A stretch of 64,000 bases of DNA, from NCBI RefSeq assembly GCF_027980145.1, contig NZ_JAMZNK010000030.1:1-64000 (forward strand). The letters are read 5' to 3'. The notes under the pieces are model-generated. The model was not told where the DNA came from, made no database searches, and saw only the letters and a program-made list of their open reading frames with translations. The stretch comes from Flavobacterium azizsancarii (GTDB lineage: Bacteria; Bacteroidota; Bacteroidia; Flavobacteriales; Flavobacteriaceae). Shown piece by piece: positions 34,091 to 43,092 of the stretch. The translations under genes and the position numbers were made by a program. The first letter of the stretch is position 1. The number at the start of each line of letters is the position of its first letter.

Positions 34091-34804
34091 ATGCAAAATA
34101 TACAATCAAAAATTGCTTCTCAAAACTGGGAAAGCATCACTGAATCTATGCACGAAAGCGGATTTGTCATTATTCCAAATCTGCTGGATAACGAACAATG
34201 CGAAGATTTAAAATTCGATTATGATAACCCGGCTTTATACCGAAAAACGGTTGTAATGGAGCGTTATCGTTTTGGTCTGGGCGAATATAAATATTTTAAT
34301 TATCCGTTGCCTGATTTAATCCAGACGATCCGGACTTCTATCTATCCTAAACTGTCTCTTATTGCAAATGCGTGGATGAAAGCGCTGAATATAAATACTA
34401 TTTTTCCTGAAACGCATGAAAAATTACTCGAACAATGTCACGCCAATAATCAGTTTAAAGCAACTGTTTTAATCTTAAAATATGGTAAAAGTGGCTTTAA
34501 TACTTTACATCAGGATTTATATGGCGATGTTTATTTCCCCATTCAGATCGTGCTTTTTCTAAATGAACCTGACGAGGATTTTGCCGGTGGCGAATTTGTT
34601 TTAACAGAACAAACGCCCAGAGCACAATCTAAAGCGATTGTTTTGAAACCTAAAAAAGGAGATGTTCTGATTTTTACCACCAATTTCAGACCTGTAAAAG
34701 GTACAAAAGGGTATTATCGGGTAAATATGAAACATGGTGTGAGCGAAATTCATTCCGGCGAACGACATACGTTGGGAATTATTTTTCATGATGCGTTAAG
34801 TTAA
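34091..34804 (+). CDS. 2OG-Fe(II) oxygenase family protein
   Basis: The 237-residue protein has the jelly-roll 2OG oxygenase motif: the metal-binding HQD in LHQDLYGDVYFP, a distal His in VNMKHGVSEIHSGERH, and the nearby RHTLGIIFHDA strand with the likely 2OG-binding Arg. It lies 10 bp after the Ada-like gene, in a cluster with AlkB, so an alkylation-related role is inferred. I start at 34091, because an upstream in-frame start (34001) would lie within the Ada-like gene. The substrate is unknown. Confidence 0.85.
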   Translation: MQNIQSKIASQNWESITESMHESGFVIIPNLLDNEQCEDLKFDYDNPALYRKTVVMERYRFGLGEYKYFNYPLPDLIQTIRTSIYPKLSLIANAWMKALNINTIFPETHEKLLEQCHANNQFKATVLILKYGKSGFNTLHQDLYGDVYFPIQIVLFLNEPDEDFAGGEFVLTEQTPRAQSKAIVLKPKKGDVLIFTTNFRPVKGTKGYYRVNMKHGVSEIHSGERHTLGIIFHDALS

Positions 34805-35064
34805 GGCACAAAGGTGCTGAGGTACTAAGGCACAAAGGTTTTAACACACAGTATATCTGTAGAGACGCACCGCAGTGCGTCTAACGTCACGTAATTAATC
34901 TATGAGAACAATCTTTGCGTAGACGCACTGCGGTGCGTCTCTACAGGATAAAAATTACGGTAAAATATAATACATAATTTTTTTCACGCAGATTTAGCAG
35001 ATATGGCAGATTTTTTAATCATTTTAATCCTTTTAATCGGTGGCAAAAAAACTTTACAAACATT
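34805..35064. other. Gene-free stretch made of repeat sequences
   Basis: This 260-bp gap holds a stretch shared with other intergenic regions (GCTGAGGTACTAAGGCACAAAGG, cf. the complement of 19280-19310), the paired palindrome at 34857-34946, and a CACGCAGATTTAGCAGAT stretch that I know from Flavobacterium intergenic DNA. No coding frame was seen. Confidence 0.6.
34857..34946. repeat. Paired GTAGACGCAC(T/C)G palindromes forming a 90-bp inverted repeat
   Basis: The left arm starts CTGTAGAGACGCACCGCAGT and the right arm is its complement, ending GGTGCGTCTCTACAG. Each arm is itself palindromic (GACGCAC..GTGCGTC). A single degenerate unit lies at 5194-5219. This looks like a REP/BIME-type element. 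Confidence 0.85.
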
Positions 35065-35310
35065 ATGATTGAGCACAATAAGATTTCCGATTCAGATCTC
35101 CGAATTAAAATTAAAAATTCGGAAATTTGTTTTGGGGGAAACCGAAAACTAAAAATTTACGGAACACTAAAATGTTCTTCGGGTAAAAGAATGAAACGTG
35201 AAAATCGTGTCTTCTTTTTATCTGAAAATGAAGCCAGACAAAATGGTTTCAGACCTTGCGGACATTGTATGAAAACCGAATATCAAAACTGGAAAAATGG
35301 ACTTATTTAA
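35065..35310 (+). CDS. Stand-alone Ada metal-binding-domain-like protein
   Basis: An 81-residue protein matching the Ada zinc/phosphotriester domain: KIYGTLKCSSGKRMK, ENRVFFLSENEA and GFRPCGHCM. Cysteines are at 22, 37, 65 and 68. In E. coli Ada the domain has Cys 38, 42, 69 and 72, with Cys 38 taking the methyl group. Here the equivalent of Cys 42 is absent (CSSGK instead of CRPSC), so metal binding may use Cys 22 instead. It overlaps the alkB-like gene by 14 bases and may serve as the methyl-phosphotriester sensor of the split Ada. Confidence 0.8.
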   Translation: MIEHNKISDSDLRIKIKNSEICFGGNRKLKIYGTLKCSSGKRMKRENRVFFLSENEARQNGFRPCGHCMKTEYQNWKNGLI

Positions 35311-35908
35311 TCCCGAAACTGACGAGACGACTAATCTGCTTCCTAAAGACGGAACTGTAAATTATTACGGTAAACTTTTTTCAAGAGAAAATGCCAATCA
35401 CTATTTGGATGTATTATTAAATAATATTGAATGGAAAAACGATGAAGCTATCATCTTTGGAAAATTAATTATTACGAAACGAAAAGTAGCATGGTATGGC
35501 GATTCAGGTTTTGAATATACGTATTCGAATACGACAAAAAAAGCGCTTCCGTGGACGAAGGAATTATTAGAACTAAAAGCTGTTATTGAAGAAAAAACAG
35601 GAGAAACCTTCAACTCTTGTTTACTTAATCTGTATCATTCCGGTGATGAAGGAATGGCCTGGCACAGCGATGCCGAAAAAGACCTAAAAAAGAATGGTGC
35701 TATTGGTTCTGTAAGTTTTGGTGCTGAAAGAAAGTTTGCTTTTAAACATAAAGACTCTAAAGAAACTGTTGCGTTAATATTAGAACACGGCAGTTTATTG
35801 GTTATGAAAGATACTACTCAAACACATTGGTTACATCGCTTACCGCCAACAAAAACAACTTCTAAACCAAGAGTAAATTTGACTTTTAGAACGATTGTTT
35901 CTCAATAA
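35297..35908 (+). CDS. alkB: Alpha-ketoglutarate-dependent dioxygenase AlkB
   Basis: This enzyme removes 1-methyladenine and 3-methylcytosine lesions by oxidative demethylation. The 203-residue protein has AWHSDAEKDL (Fe-binding His and Asp), a distal His in THWLHRLPP and 2OG-binding arginines in KPRVNLTFR. It has the ABH2/AlkB-like N-terminus rather than a truncated one. It overlaps the Ada-domain gene by 14 bases. The combination Ada, 2OG oxygenase, Ada-N domain and AlkB makes an alkylation-repair operon. Confidence 0.93.
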   Translation: MDLFNPETDETTNLLPKDGTVNYYGKLFSRENANHYLDVLLNNIEWKNDEAIIFGKLIITKRKVAWYGDSGFEYTYSNTTKKALPWTKELLELKAVIEEKTGETFNSCLLNLYHSGDEGMAWHSDAEKDLKKNGAIGSVSFGAERKFAFKHKDSKETVALILEHGSLLVMKDTTQTHWLHRLPPTKTTSKPRVNLTFRTIVSQ

Positions 35909-36007
35909 AAATTTTATTTAACCATTAAGAGATTAAGGAAGATTAAGAATTCTGACTTCAATGAATCTGAATATCTTAATGGTAAATTTAAAAAACTCTA
36001 ATAAGTT

Positions 36008-36763
36008 TTACCATCCCTGATTCAAACCATTTTTAAGGACTTCTTCATATTTATCTTTATCAAAGACATATAAGTTTGGAGCTTTATGTGCGACGTTGCT
36101 TTTCTTTTCTTCCAATTTATTGAGAATTCCAATGTTGTTAATCTTGCGCAAAAAGTTTCTTCTGTCCAATTTTTTATCCAAAATGGTCTCATACAATTTC
36201 TGAAGTTCAGGCATGGTAAATTTTTCGGGTAATAAATTGTAACCAATTGGCATTAAATTCAATTCGATTCGGAGCGTATGCAGCGCTTTATCCAAAATTT
36301 CTTTGTGATCTAAAATAAGTTCAGGAACTTCTTTATGGTCAATCCATTCAATGCTTCCCTTATTATTTTCCTTTTGTGGAATCGCTTTTAGAAAATCAAC
36401 CAAGGCATAATACCCAATAGTTACAAAACGCTGTGTAAACCATTTTCTGGCTTTTTCCGGAATTTTAAGATGTTCTAAAATTTTATTTTCAAAATGCTTA
36501 TCATTTCGTTTTACACGTCCAAACGTAGCAAATTGTCTTAGAAAAATTCCTTCAATTCCTGTACGTTTATTTAAAACAGTAACCGCCGCGGTATCAATAT
36601 CCTGATCAATGGGAACAAAACCGCCTGGTAATGACCACTTGTCTTCATAAGGAGTTTTAATTAATAAAACTTTCAGCTGATTATCATGAAAACCAAAAAT
36701 GACACAATCTATAGAAAGTCCGGGTTGGTAATTTTCGTTATTTTCTAGTATTCCTTTCGCCAT
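36008..36763 (-). CDS. Nudix-fold transcriptional regulator (NrtR/AraR-like)
   Basis: The 251-residue protein has an N-terminal Nudix domain (WSLPGGFVPIDQDIDTAAVTVLNKRTGI, residues 45-72) in which the catalytic REUxEE glutamates are replaced. Hydrolysis is therefore unlikely. The C-terminal part (about 165-240: YNLLPEKFTMPELQKLYETIL...) is a winged-helix domain. This is the layout of NrtR and of the arabinose regulator AraR of Bacteroides. The ligand is unknown; sugar or ADP-ribose is typical. Candidate operators lie in the divergent region (36964-36994). Confidence 0.85.
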   Translation of the reverse strand: MAKGILENNENYQPGLSIDCVIFGFHDNQLKVLLIKTPYEDKWSLPGGFVPIDQDIDTAAVTVLNKRTGIEGIFLRQFATFGRVKRNDKHFENKILEHLKIPEKARKWFTQRFVTIGYYALVDFLKAIPQKENNKGSIEWIDHKEVPELILDHKEILDKALHTLRIELNLMPIGYNLLPEKFTMPELQKLYETILDKKLDRRNFLRKINNIGILNKLEEKKSNVAHKAPNLYVFDKDKYEEVLKNGLNQGW

Positions 36764-36963
36764 TCAATTTTTATTAATTACAATTTCTTATCTCAGGGAT
36801 CACGCAATTTAATTCATTTTAATAAAATTGAGACTCTTTTTTAAAATTCGCATGCAATATTATTGAAAAACAAAAAACCAACAGCAGAAGTGTGTAAATC
36901 ACAATTTTTACTTAAAATTAAAATCGAATTAAAAAAATAAGTACATTGCGTCATAATAACACA

Positions 36964-36994
36964 TTAAGCGCTTAACTTGTTGTTTCTACAACAA
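36964..36994. promoter_or_regulatory. Palindromes in the Nudix regulator intergenic region
   Basis: TTAAGCGCTTAA at 36964-36975 is a perfect 12-bp palindrome. TTGTTGTTTCTACAACAA at 36977-36994 is a perfect 7 + 4 + 7 hairpin. They lie in the 359-bp stretch (36764-37122) between divergent genes and could be operators. The rest of the stretch is AT-rich with no gene. Confidence 0.45.
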
Positions 36995-37122
36995 AAAAGC
37001 ATCTTCAAAAAGAAACTTTAAAGAAGATAACAAACTCAAAAACAGCTTAATATTGTAATTACTGTAACAAAAAATAAAGAAAGACGTCTATTCTTATATA
37101 GCACATATAAATTGATTTAAAC

Positions 37123-37380
37123 ATGAGAATTCCTAATCCAGAAAAACGAAACAAGGGGCTTATTAAAAAAATATGTTTCTCTTTTGGATTTGTTTCTAAA
37201 ACTGACCTTTTAGAAGCTTCTTTAAAATATAGTGAAGAACAGGAAAGGATTTTCAATGAAATGATTACTATAAGTGAAGCGAAAGATAAAAAAATAAAAC
37301 GCGAAGCATTTGATAAAGCATTATTTGCATCCTATAAAGGAATTGGCGCTATGGATTTTATAAATACTGTTCTGAAATAA
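37123..37380 (+). CDS. Hypothetical small protein
   Basis: This 85-residue basic-acidic protein (MRIPNPEKRNKGLIKKICFSF...) has no signal peptide and a predicted helical C-terminal half (EEQERIFNEMITISEAKDKKIKREAFDKALF). The family is not recognised. It is a monocistronic unit bounded by the terminator at 37410-37436. The reading frame has coding-like codon use, but function is unknown. Confidence 0.6.
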   Translation: MRIPNPEKRNKGLIKKICFSFGFVSKTDLLEASLKYSEEQERIFNEMITISEAKDKKIKREAFDKALFASYKGIGAMDFINTVLK

Positions 37381-37409
37381 TTCTTAAAATATCCTTCTAC
37401 AACATACTG

Positions 37410-37436
37410 AACCTTGCTACAAAGCGAGGTTTTTTT
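37410..37436 (+). terminator. Terminator after the small hypothetical gene
   Basis: AACCTTGC and GCGAGGTT pair (one G-T pair) around TACAAA and are followed by TTTTTT. Confidence 0.75.
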
Positions 37437-37601
37437 ATTTGGTCTCATTTTTAAATTTTCAATTGTCAATAAAATAATACCATTTTAATAAGAATATTAA
37501 ATTTAATATCGGTAAAGTATTGTCAAAATTCTATATTTTTGCCCATTGACAAATATAAGATTATACTTATGTTAATTATTTAAAATATTAAAAACACAGC
37601 G

Positions 37602-39623
37602 ATGGAAAATCTAATTCAATCAGAGAATTATAAAATTCAAAAGCCTGCCGAATGGGCTTCCAATACAAATGACGGTCAACTTATTGAATACATTAAAGAA
37701 TCAGATTTTGCAACTAAGCAAATAGACGAAGGGCGTGATTATTGCTATTTTTTAGATAAAATCTATTACACCAGTGATGAAGAAAATAGTGAATATGCCT
37801 GCGTAGCTTATACTCTAAACGAACCTGCAAATCTGGAAAATGCCTCTGTAATGGATGTCGTGGTCGAAGAAAATGAAACTTATATCATACATAGAATAAG
37901 CGTTTTGAGAGAAGGTGTTTTGATTAATAAAATTCCTGATACTAAAATTAAAGTTCTTGATAGCGAAAACCAAAGTGATGGCGGGGTTTTGAGCAGTAAT
38001 AAAAAAATCAATATTACCATAAAAGATTTACGCCTTTATGATGTTTTGATCATGGAGGATTCGAGAGTGAAGGTCTTTACGGAACGTGACTTTTTACGCA
38101 AGGAATTTTCTAAGTTTGTTTGGGTAAGTCCAAGTACTTATTGGGCTTACGGAAGTTATAATTATACTTTTATCAATGACCGTAAAAACAGGATTGCTTA
38201 CAAAAAAACTTTTTTCAGAGATGAGGATGGGAATGTATTGGCTCCGGAAATCAACTATTTAGAGAAAGGTGAAAAGTTTACTATTGAAAAAGAAAACTAT
38301 ATCAACTTTGTAGATACTAATCGCGAGATTGCTCCTTTTATAGATTTTGCTACTGATAGTAACTGGGCCGATTTGTCTAATTATATTTCTCCGTTATATG
38401 AAGAGGTTTATAATAAATCATTTTTACAGGAATTTGCCCCAAACTTGGTTGAAAAAATAGATGCTATTACTAACAAAGATGAGCAATTGCAATTTGCCAT
38501 TGATTATGTACAAAATCATGTTTACTATGTTTTTAATGCGGATGAGATGAACGGTCATAAACCGCAGGAACCATCTGTAACATATCAGAATAAACAGGGA
38601 GATTGTAAAGCAAAATGCGTTTTACTGAAGGTAATCCTGGATTATATCAAGGTTGATTCGTCTGTGGTTTTGGTGAATTTTAATACTGATCATTACCTGA
38701 AATATTATTTGCCCTCTTTACTTACTTTTAATCATGTAATAGTAAAAATCGATTATAAAGAGCAAACGTATTTTATTGATGCAACGAGTCGCGATGAATT
38801 TGGATTGATAGAAAATCGTGGGTTCATTTATTTCATGCACTATCTTGAGGTTAAACCAAATCAGGATTTGCAAATAAAAAGTTCTCATCGATTCCCATAT
38901 TATGGTATCAATGAAAAAGCTGATTTTAACATTGAAAAAAACATCGGTAAACTTACCTTAACGACGACTTACAAAGGAAATCGTGCTAATTATATGCGCA
39001 AGTATTTTAAGAACACCAACAAAAGAGAAATCATAGACAGCTGGAATAATTTCTTTTTTTATACATTGAATTACAACAATGACAGGAACGGAACTGACGT
39101 TCGAAATATATTCAAAGATACAACGATCGAAACGTTAAGCGATGACAAAAAACTGAACGAGTATACGATTCAATACAAAGCTACGATTGAAGATCCGTAT
39201 TTTGCAGACGCACAAAAAAATCGTTTTGTCATGTATTTTGACCGCAATGTGATTAAAAATAATGCAAGGGACTTTTTGCACACAGATATCACGTTCTGGC
39301 ATAATTTTGATAATGAAAAATATGAAATCAATCTTTATACAGACCAAAGAATCGATGTAGAAGAAAAATTTACGGTTCAGGAAAGCACAATCAAAAATCC
39401 ATACTTTGATTATACAAGCCGCAAAAAAATCACAAAAAATGGCGCATCGGTTTACATCGATTTTAAACCATTGGTAAATTTAGAAATTCCGCCAGCTGAT
39501 TTTGAAGAATTCAGAAATGCACATCACGAAGTTGCAGATAGTAATTTTGGACTGGGAATCGATATTATAGAACAGGGTTTTATGAATTTAATGAAGTTTA
39601 ATTTCAAGAAACTGGTAAAGTAA
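37602..39623 (+). CDS. DUF3857/transglutaminase-like protein
   Basis: The 673-residue protein has a DUF3857-type N-terminal beta domain (residues about 40-230) and a transglutaminase-like core. The candidate catalytic Cys lies in QGDCKAKCVLL (Cys about 346), the His in FNHVIVKID and the Asp in FIDATSRDEFG. Unlike many relatives it lacks a signal peptide and starts MENLIQSENYK, so it may be cytosolic, or its true export signal may be lost. The C-terminal part is beta-rich. It is a single-gene unit. Enzyme activity (peptidase or cross-linking) is not established. Confidence 0.8.
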   Translation: MENLIQSENYKIQKPAEWASNTNDGQLIEYIKESDFATKQIDEGRDYCYFLDKIYYTSDEENSEYACVAYTLNEPANLENASVMDVVVEENETYIIHRISVLREGVLINKIPDTKIKVLDSENQSDGGVLSSNKKINITIKDLRLYDVLIMEDSRVKVFTERDFLRKEFSKFVWVSPSTYWAYGSYNYTFINDRKNRIAYKKTFFRDEDGNVLAPEINYLEKGEKFTIEKENYINFVDTNREIAPFIDFATDSNWADLSNYISPLYEEVYNKSFLQEFAPNLVEKIDAITNKDEQLQFAIDYVQNHVYYVFNADEMNGHKPQEPSVTYQNKQGDCKAKCVLLKVILDYIKVDSSVVLVNFNTDHYLKYYLPSLLTFNHVIVKIDYKEQTYFIDATSRDEFGLIENRGFIYFMHYLEVKPNQDLQIKSSHRFPYYGINEKADFNIEKNIGKLTLTTTYKGNRANYMRKYFKNTNKREIIDSWNNFFFYTLNYNNDRNGTDVRNIFKDTTIETLSDDKKLNEYTIQYKATIEDPYFADAQKNRFVMYFDRNVIKNNARDFLHTDITFWHNFDNEKYEINLYTDQRIDVEEKFTVQESTIKNPYFDYTSRKKITKNGASVYIDFKPLVNLEIPPADFEEFRNAHHEVADSNFGLGIDIIEQGFMNLMKFNFKKLVK

Positions 39624-39673
39624 CTACAATAAAAAATCGACAGTCTGGACGTAAATATTGTTACTTAATTTTG

Positions 39674-39721
39674 AACACGAATTTCACTAATTGACACTAA
39701 ATAGTTTGTGAAATTCGTGTT
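39674..39721. repeat. 48-nt AACACGAATTTCAC inverted repeat, copy 1
   Basis: AACACGAATTTCAC and GTGAAATTCGTGTT flank a 20-base centre. A second copy of exactly the same length is at 43093-43140 with the same right arm. Confidence 0.8.
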
Positions 39722-39752
39722 TTGTTTTGCACTTTGTCTGCACTATATAATA

Positions 39753-39784
39753 AAAAACGGGGCTAAAATTTAGCCCCGTTTTTG
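39753..39784. terminator. Bidirectional terminator between convergent genes
   Basis: AAAACGGGGCTAAA and TTTAGCCCCGTTTT form a strong stem with A-runs and T-runs on both sides. It serves the DUF3857 gene (plus) and the PUL end (minus). Confidence 0.85.
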
Positions 39785-39874
39785 TTATTGTGAATTGTTG
39801 TTGAGATAATTTTCAACATATAGAAACATCGATTTGTATTATTTAAAAAAAAGTTTCTACTAGTTTAAAAAAAT

Positions 39875-42106
39875 TTAAAGCAATTCAAAATCAGATTTCA
39901 ATTTGATATCTGCTGATGATGCTCCAATCATTACTTCGAAGTCTCCTGCTTCTGCAATAAATTCTAATTTATCATTGTAGAAAGAAAGTTTCTCTTTGTC
40001 GATTGTAAATTCGATTGTTTTAGATTCTCCCACATTTAATTTAACCTTTTGGAAATCTCTTAATTCTAAAACTGGTCTTACAACAGATCCAAATTTATCT
40101 TTTAAGTACAATTGCACTACTTCTTCTCCGGCTACTTTTCCAACATTTGATAATTGGAAAGAAACTTTGATTGTTTCATTATTTTTCATCTTAGTCGAAG
40201 ACAGTTTCAAATCAGAATAATTGAATTTGGTATAACTCAAACCATATCCGAAAGGAAATTTAGGGGAGTTTTTCAGATCAATATAAGCTGAAACATAATT
40301 TTTTGAATCCTCATCTTTAGCTGGTCTTCCTGTACTGTAATGATTGTAATAAATTGGCACTTGCCCTACTTCTCTAGGAAAAGTCATTGGCAATTTTCCA
40401 GAAGGATTATAATCTCCAAATAATACATTTGCGATTGCATTTCCTGCTTCTGTACCCAACCACCAGGTATATACAATTGCCGGAACATTATCAGCCGTCC
40501 AGTTAAAAATTAAAGGTCTTCCGGCATTTACCAAAACTACAACCGGTTTTCCGGTAGCCTGAATTGCTTTTACCAAATCTTCCTGAACACCCGGCAAATG
40601 CAGGTTGCTTCGGCTTTTTGCTTCACCGCTCATGTCGCGGCTTTCGCCAATACTCAAAATAACAACATCCGCTTGTTTCGCAGTAGCGACTGCTTCAGCA
40701 AAACCATCTTTGTTATCTCCATCGACTTCACAACCTTTGGCGTAAAGCAACTTGGTATTTTTACCTACTTTATTTTGTAAACCGTCCCATTGCGAAACTA
40801 CCCATTTATTGTAGTCTACCTCTGGTAATTCTACAGACCAAAATCCCATGTTTTCTTTATACTCCTTTACCATTGGACCAATGAAAGCAATTGTTTTCAG
40901 GTTTTTAGAAAGTGGTAAAGTTTCATTTTCATTCTTTAATAAAACGATACTTTTTTGTGCTACATCTAGAGCTGCTTTTCTATGCTCAGGATTATTCAAC
41001 GCTTTATCGGCTCTCTTTTGATCTGAATATCGGTAAGGATCATCAAATAAACCCAATTCAAATTTCTTGCGAAGAATTCTTTTTACTGCATCATCAATCA
41101 AATCAACAGAAACTTTTCCTTCTTTAACCAATTCGGCTAAATGATATCTGTAGGCATTACTTTCCATATCCATATCACTTCCGGCTGTAATGGCAGAAAG
41201 CGCAGCAGCTTTAAGATCTTTTGAATATCCGTGTGCTACCATTTCTCCTATCGAACCCCAATCTGACACTACAAATCCCTGAAAGTCCCATTTTCCTTTC
41301 AAAATATCACGTTGTAAATGTGCATTTCCTGTCGCCGGAATTCCGTTTAAGTCATTAAATGAATTCATAAAAGTAGCTGCACCGGCATCAAGAGCCGCTT
41401 TGAATGGTGGCAAATAGGTTTCCCACAACATTCTTTCGCTCATGTCTACAGAGTTGTAATCTCTTCCGCCAACAGCTGCACCATAAGCTGCAAAGTGTTT
41501 GACGCAAGCCATAACTGAGTTTAAATCGCCCAGTTTGTTTCCCTGAAATCCTTTTACTCTTGCATACGCAATTTTAGATCCCAGATATGTATCTTCTCCG
41601 GCACCTTCCATAACTCTTCCCCAACGCGGGTCACGGCCAATATCTACCATTGGTGCAAATGTCCAGTGTATTCCGCTTGCAGAAGCTTCTGTAGCAGCAA
41701 CTCTGGCTGCCAGTTCAATTGCTGTTAAATCCCAACTTGCAGCTTCGGCTAACGGAATTGGAAAAGTGGTTTTGTAACCGTGAATAACATCCTGACCAAA
41801 TAACAACGGGATTTTTAGTCGGGATTGCATCGCCAATTCCTGATATTGTCTGGTGTATTTTGTTCCAATAATATTTAACATCGAACCTACAATTCCTGCC
41901 TTTATCTCGGCTTGTTTGTTTGGATTAATGGTAATTGGTCCTGTTGCAGAATTATCTCCTGTGTACTGATTAAGCTGACCTATTTTTTCTTCTATGGTCA
42001 TTTTCTTCAATAGAGCATTTACTTTCTGGTCTATTGTTTCTTGTTGGGCGACGGCAAAAAAAGACACCATCAACAAGGTAAATGTGGTTAGTTTTTTCAT
42101 TCTCAT
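39875..42106 (-). CDS. bglX: Beta-glucosidase BglX, GH3 family
   Basis: This is a secreted GH3 enzyme releasing glucose from the non-reducing end of beta-glucan oligosaccharides. The 743-residue protein has a signal peptide (MKKLTTFTLLMVSFFAVAQ) and the (beta/alpha)8 domain with the catalytic nucleophile in GFVVSDWGSIGE (Asp near residue 281). It also has KHFAAYGAAVGGRDYN and the C-terminal fibronectin-like domain. The start is at 42106 or 42100. The ATG at 42106 directly abuts the stop codon of the upstream endonuclease-like gene, so it is the last gene of the PUL operon. Confidence 0.95.
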   Translation of the reverse strand: MRMKKLTTFTLLMVSFFAVAQQETIDQKVNALLKKMTIEEKIGQLNQYTGDNSATGPITINPNKQAEIKAGIVGSMLNIIGTKYTRQYQELAMQSRLKIPLLFGQDVIHGYKTTFPIPLAEAASWDLTAIELAARVAATEASASGIHWTFAPMVDIGRDPRWGRVMEGAGEDTYLGSKIAYARVKGFQGNKLGDLNSVMACVKHFAAYGAAVGGRDYNSVDMSERMLWETYLPPFKAALDAGAATFMNSFNDLNGIPATGNAHLQRDILKGKWDFQGFVVSDWGSIGEMVAHGYSKDLKAAALSAITAGSDMDMESNAYRYHLAELVKEGKVSVDLIDDAVKRILRKKFELGLFDDPYRYSDQKRADKALNNPEHRKAALDVAQKSIVLLKNENETLPLSKNLKTIAFIGPMVKEYKENMGFWSVELPEVDYNKWVVSQWDGLQNKVGKNTKLLYAKGCEVDGDNKDGFAEAVATAKQADVVILSIGESRDMSGEAKSRSNLHLPGVQEDLVKAIQATGKPVVVLVNAGRPLIFNWTADNVPAIVYTWWLGTEAGNAIANVLFGDYNPSGKLPMTFPREVGQVPIYYNHYSTGRPAKDEDSKNYVSAYIDLKNSPKFPFGYGLSYTKFNYSDLKLSSTKMKNNETIKVSFQLSNVGKVAGEEVVQLYLKDKFGSVVRPVLELRDFQKVKLNVGESKTIEFTIDKEKLSFYNDKLEFIAEAGDFEVMIGASSADIKLKSDFELL

Positions 42107-42946
42107 TTAATTAATTTCTATATAAACTGGTAAGTGATCTGATGGATATTTTAAATCCTTGGAGTCACTTAAAACTGCATGCTTTTGTACCGTAAGCCCG
42201 CTATTTTTAGAAATAAAAATATAATCTAATAATAAGGTTACTGGTTCATTATGTTTAAAATCATTGAATGTCCCTGATGGTCCAAAAGGTTTTTCTTTAG
42301 AAACATCTTTGGTATCATCCATTACTTTTTTTATGGTTGAAATTTGTTTTGTATCCGGTTCTGAATTAAAATCTCCCATCAGAAAAACAGGATATTTTTT
42401 TTTGTTTATTTCGGCTATTTTCGAAAGAACCAGTTCTACTCCTTTTACTCTTGCTACTTCGCCCATGTGATCGAGGTGAAGATTAAAAACCCAAAACGTT
42501 TTTTTTGTTTTCACATCTTTAAACAATGCATAAGTACAAATTCTATTACAGGCTGCATCCCAACCTCTTGAAACTACGTTGGGTGTTTCTGACAACCAAA
42601 ACGTATTGGATTGTTCTACCTGAAAACGGTCTTTTTTATAGTAAATCGTACAGGCTTCTCCTTTTCCGTCTTCTTCTCTGCCTATCCCGAATTTGTTATA
42701 ATTTGGCAAAGCCAAAGCGATGTCTGTAACCTGATTGGGAGTTGCTTCCTGGACTCCAAAAATATCGGGACTGTAAAATTGAATTTGCGATGCAAAATAA
42801 TCTTTTCTGTTTGGCCAGGCATTTTCTCCATCTGAAGCAACATCTAAACGAATGTTGTAGGACATAATTTTTACATTCTGACCATAAAATGACGCATTGA
42901 CAAAAAGCAGCATTACTACTAAAAAAAATGAATTTCTCTTTTTCAT
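42107..42946 (-). CDS. Secreted endonuclease/exonuclease/phosphatase family protein
   Basis: The 279-residue protein has a signal peptide (MKKRNSFFLVVMLLFVNASFYG) and the EEP fold: IMSYNIRLDVASDGEN, FGVQEATPNQV, NLHLDHMG, VFLMGDFNSEPD and SDHLPVYIEI at the end. These hold the metal and catalytic residues. It is directly followed by bglX. In the PUL it may hydrolyse phosphoesters or process decorations on the substrate; that role is speculative. DNase activity cannot be excluded. Confidence 0.9.
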   Translation of the reverse strand: MKKRNSFFLVVMLLFVNASFYGQNVKIMSYNIRLDVASDGENAWPNRKDYFASQIQFYSPDIFGVQEATPNQVTDIALALPNYNKFGIGREEDGKGEACTIYYKKDRFQVEQSNTFWLSETPNVVSRGWDAACNRICTYALFKDVKTKKTFWVFNLHLDHMGEVARVKGVELVLSKIAEINKKKYPVFLMGDFNSEPDTKQISTIKKVMDDTKDVSKEKPFGPSGTFNDFKHNEPVTLLLDYIFISKNSGLTVQKHAVLSDSKDLKYPSDHLPVYIEIN

Positions 42947-43092
42947 GTTAAAAATTTTAATCCGGTAAAGCTAGCATTTCACTAGCCTTAATGAAAAAAA
43001 AGAATGTTAATTATGTACTCTTCGACAATCAATATTAGATATATCATAAAAATTTGTTTTTAGTGCTGCCATGTTGCCACAAGTACAAGATA

